Source of the DNA: Candidatus Segetimicrobium genomatis
GTDB taxonomy: Bacteria > Sysuimicrobiota > Sysuimicrobiia > Sysuimicrobiales > Segetimicrobiaceae
NCBI GenBank assembly: GCA_005882445.1
Contig: VBAN01000280.1
Span: forward strand, 1-5,724
DNA length: 5,724 nucleotides
Direction: 5' to 3'
Shown here piece after piece: positions 5,267 to 5,724 of this stretch. Numbering within the stretch: the stretch's first letter is position 1; each line of letters begins with the position of its first letter. The notes beneath the pieces were generated by a model that was not told where the DNA came from, made no database searches, and saw nothing but the letters and a program-made list of their open reading frames with translations. The position numbers and the translations under genes are program-made.

Positions 5267-5724
5267 CCGACCAACGCCCACAGGTAGATCAGGCTGTAGA
5301 TGCCGATCCAGACGGCGTCCACGAAGTGCCAGTAGAGGGCCACCGCCTCGATCGCCGCGGACGTCGGCCCCTTGAACCGGCGGGCGACCGCCAGGCAGAA
5401 CAGCATGGCCAGCAGGCAGAGCCCGAGCAGCACGTGCAGACCGTGGAACCCCGTCAGCGTGAAGAACGTGGTCCCGAACAGATCGCGGCTCACGGTGACG
5501 TTGGCCCGGACCAGCGTCAGCCACTCCCGCCCCTGCCCGGCGAGGAACAACGCGCCCAGAATAATCGTGACGGCGAGCCACGCGGCGAGCGCGGCGCCTC
5601 TTCGCTGCTCGAGGCTCTTGCTGCCCAGCCACAGGGTCGCGCTGCTGGCGATGAGAAAGACTGTATTGATCCCCGCCCGGCCCGAATCCAGGACGCGGGC
5701 CGCCACGACTCCGGTGTGGGCGGC
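5263..5724 (-). CDS. ctaE: Cytochrome c oxidase subunit III, 5' end cut by window edge
   Basis: Partial gene: the frame stays open to the right edge, so 153 C-terminal residues are visible and the N-terminus, probably including the first membrane helix, is missing. A GTG at 5706 lies inside the frame and is not a credible start, because it would remove conserved family sequence. Visible hallmarks are TGFHGLHV (visible residues 91-98) and YWHFVDAVW (131-139), both signatures of haem-copper oxidase subunit III. About four hydrophobic helices lie near residues 19-35, 46-63, 86-112 and 127-150. Subunit III stabilises the subunit I-II core of the proton-pumping oxidase in the cytoplasmic membrane. 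The protein ends in TGA at 5263-5265, inside an ATGA overlap with the following ctaG-like gene, so translation is probably coupled. Subunits I and II are expected upstream, outside the window. The family call is firm; the exact oxidase subtype is inferred from the CtaG neighbour. Confidence 0.95.
   Translation of the reverse strand, partial: AAHTGVVAARVLDSGRAGINTVFLIASSATLWLGSKSLEQRRGAALAAWLAVTIILGALFLAGQGREWLTLVRANVTVSRDLFGTTFFTLTGFHGLHVLLGLCLLAMLFCLAVARRFKGPTSAAIEAVALYWHFVDAVWIGIYSLIYLWALVG

Noticed and set aside
5267..5632. N-terminal extension of CtaG to 5632
   Set aside because: This region is the subunit III gene read in another frame; the ATGA overlap at 5263-5266 gives the natural start.

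Overview
This is a high-GC bacterial window with seven genes, all on the minus strand, packed into one tight head-to-tail cluster. In transcription order (right to left) they are: cytochrome c oxidase subunit III (cut by the right edge), a CtaG-type oxidase assembly factor, a small two-helix subunit-IV-like membrane protein, a Rieske iron-sulfur protein, a cytochrome b fused to a c-type cytochrome domain, a YeaO-type DUF488 protein, and glucose-6-phosphate isomerase. Five of the six gene junctions overlap (4, 11, 11, 4 and about 23 bp) and the sixth is a 10 bp gap, so a single polycistronic transcript is likely. Its promoter lies beyond the right edge. The only non-coding DNA is bases 1-103, which holds a two-copy tandem repeat.

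Region by region: 5724-4174 is the tail of a haem-copper (caa3-type) oxidase operon; subunits I and II are presumably just outside the window. 4184-2237 encodes a compact quinol:cytochrome c oxidoreductase (complex III) of only two polypeptides, Rieske and b-c. The b-c protein carries a b6-like four-helix domain, a subunit-IV-like three-helix domain and a monohaem CxxCH domain in one chain. 2240-104 adds a protein of unknown function and a glycolytic enzyme.

The respiratory genes suggest one electron path: quinol is oxidised at the b/Rieske site, electrons pass to the fused c haem, and then to the oxidase. The Qo motif is PDWY rather than PEWY. The Rieske cluster loop has Gly where high-potential Rieske proteins have Ser. 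Both point to a low-potential quinone such as menaquinone, although this is an inference. The Cys that binds haem ci in b6f-type enzymes is absent.

The organism is probably an aerobic, high-GC, menaquinone-using bacterium, with Chloroflexota- or Armatimonadota-like lineages or an uncultured relative as candidates. The window does not settle the lineage. I see no mobile element, CRISPR array, tRNA or rRNA, and no clearly novel multi-gene system. The most unusual points are the three-part b-c fusion and an apparent ATC start codon for the isomerase.
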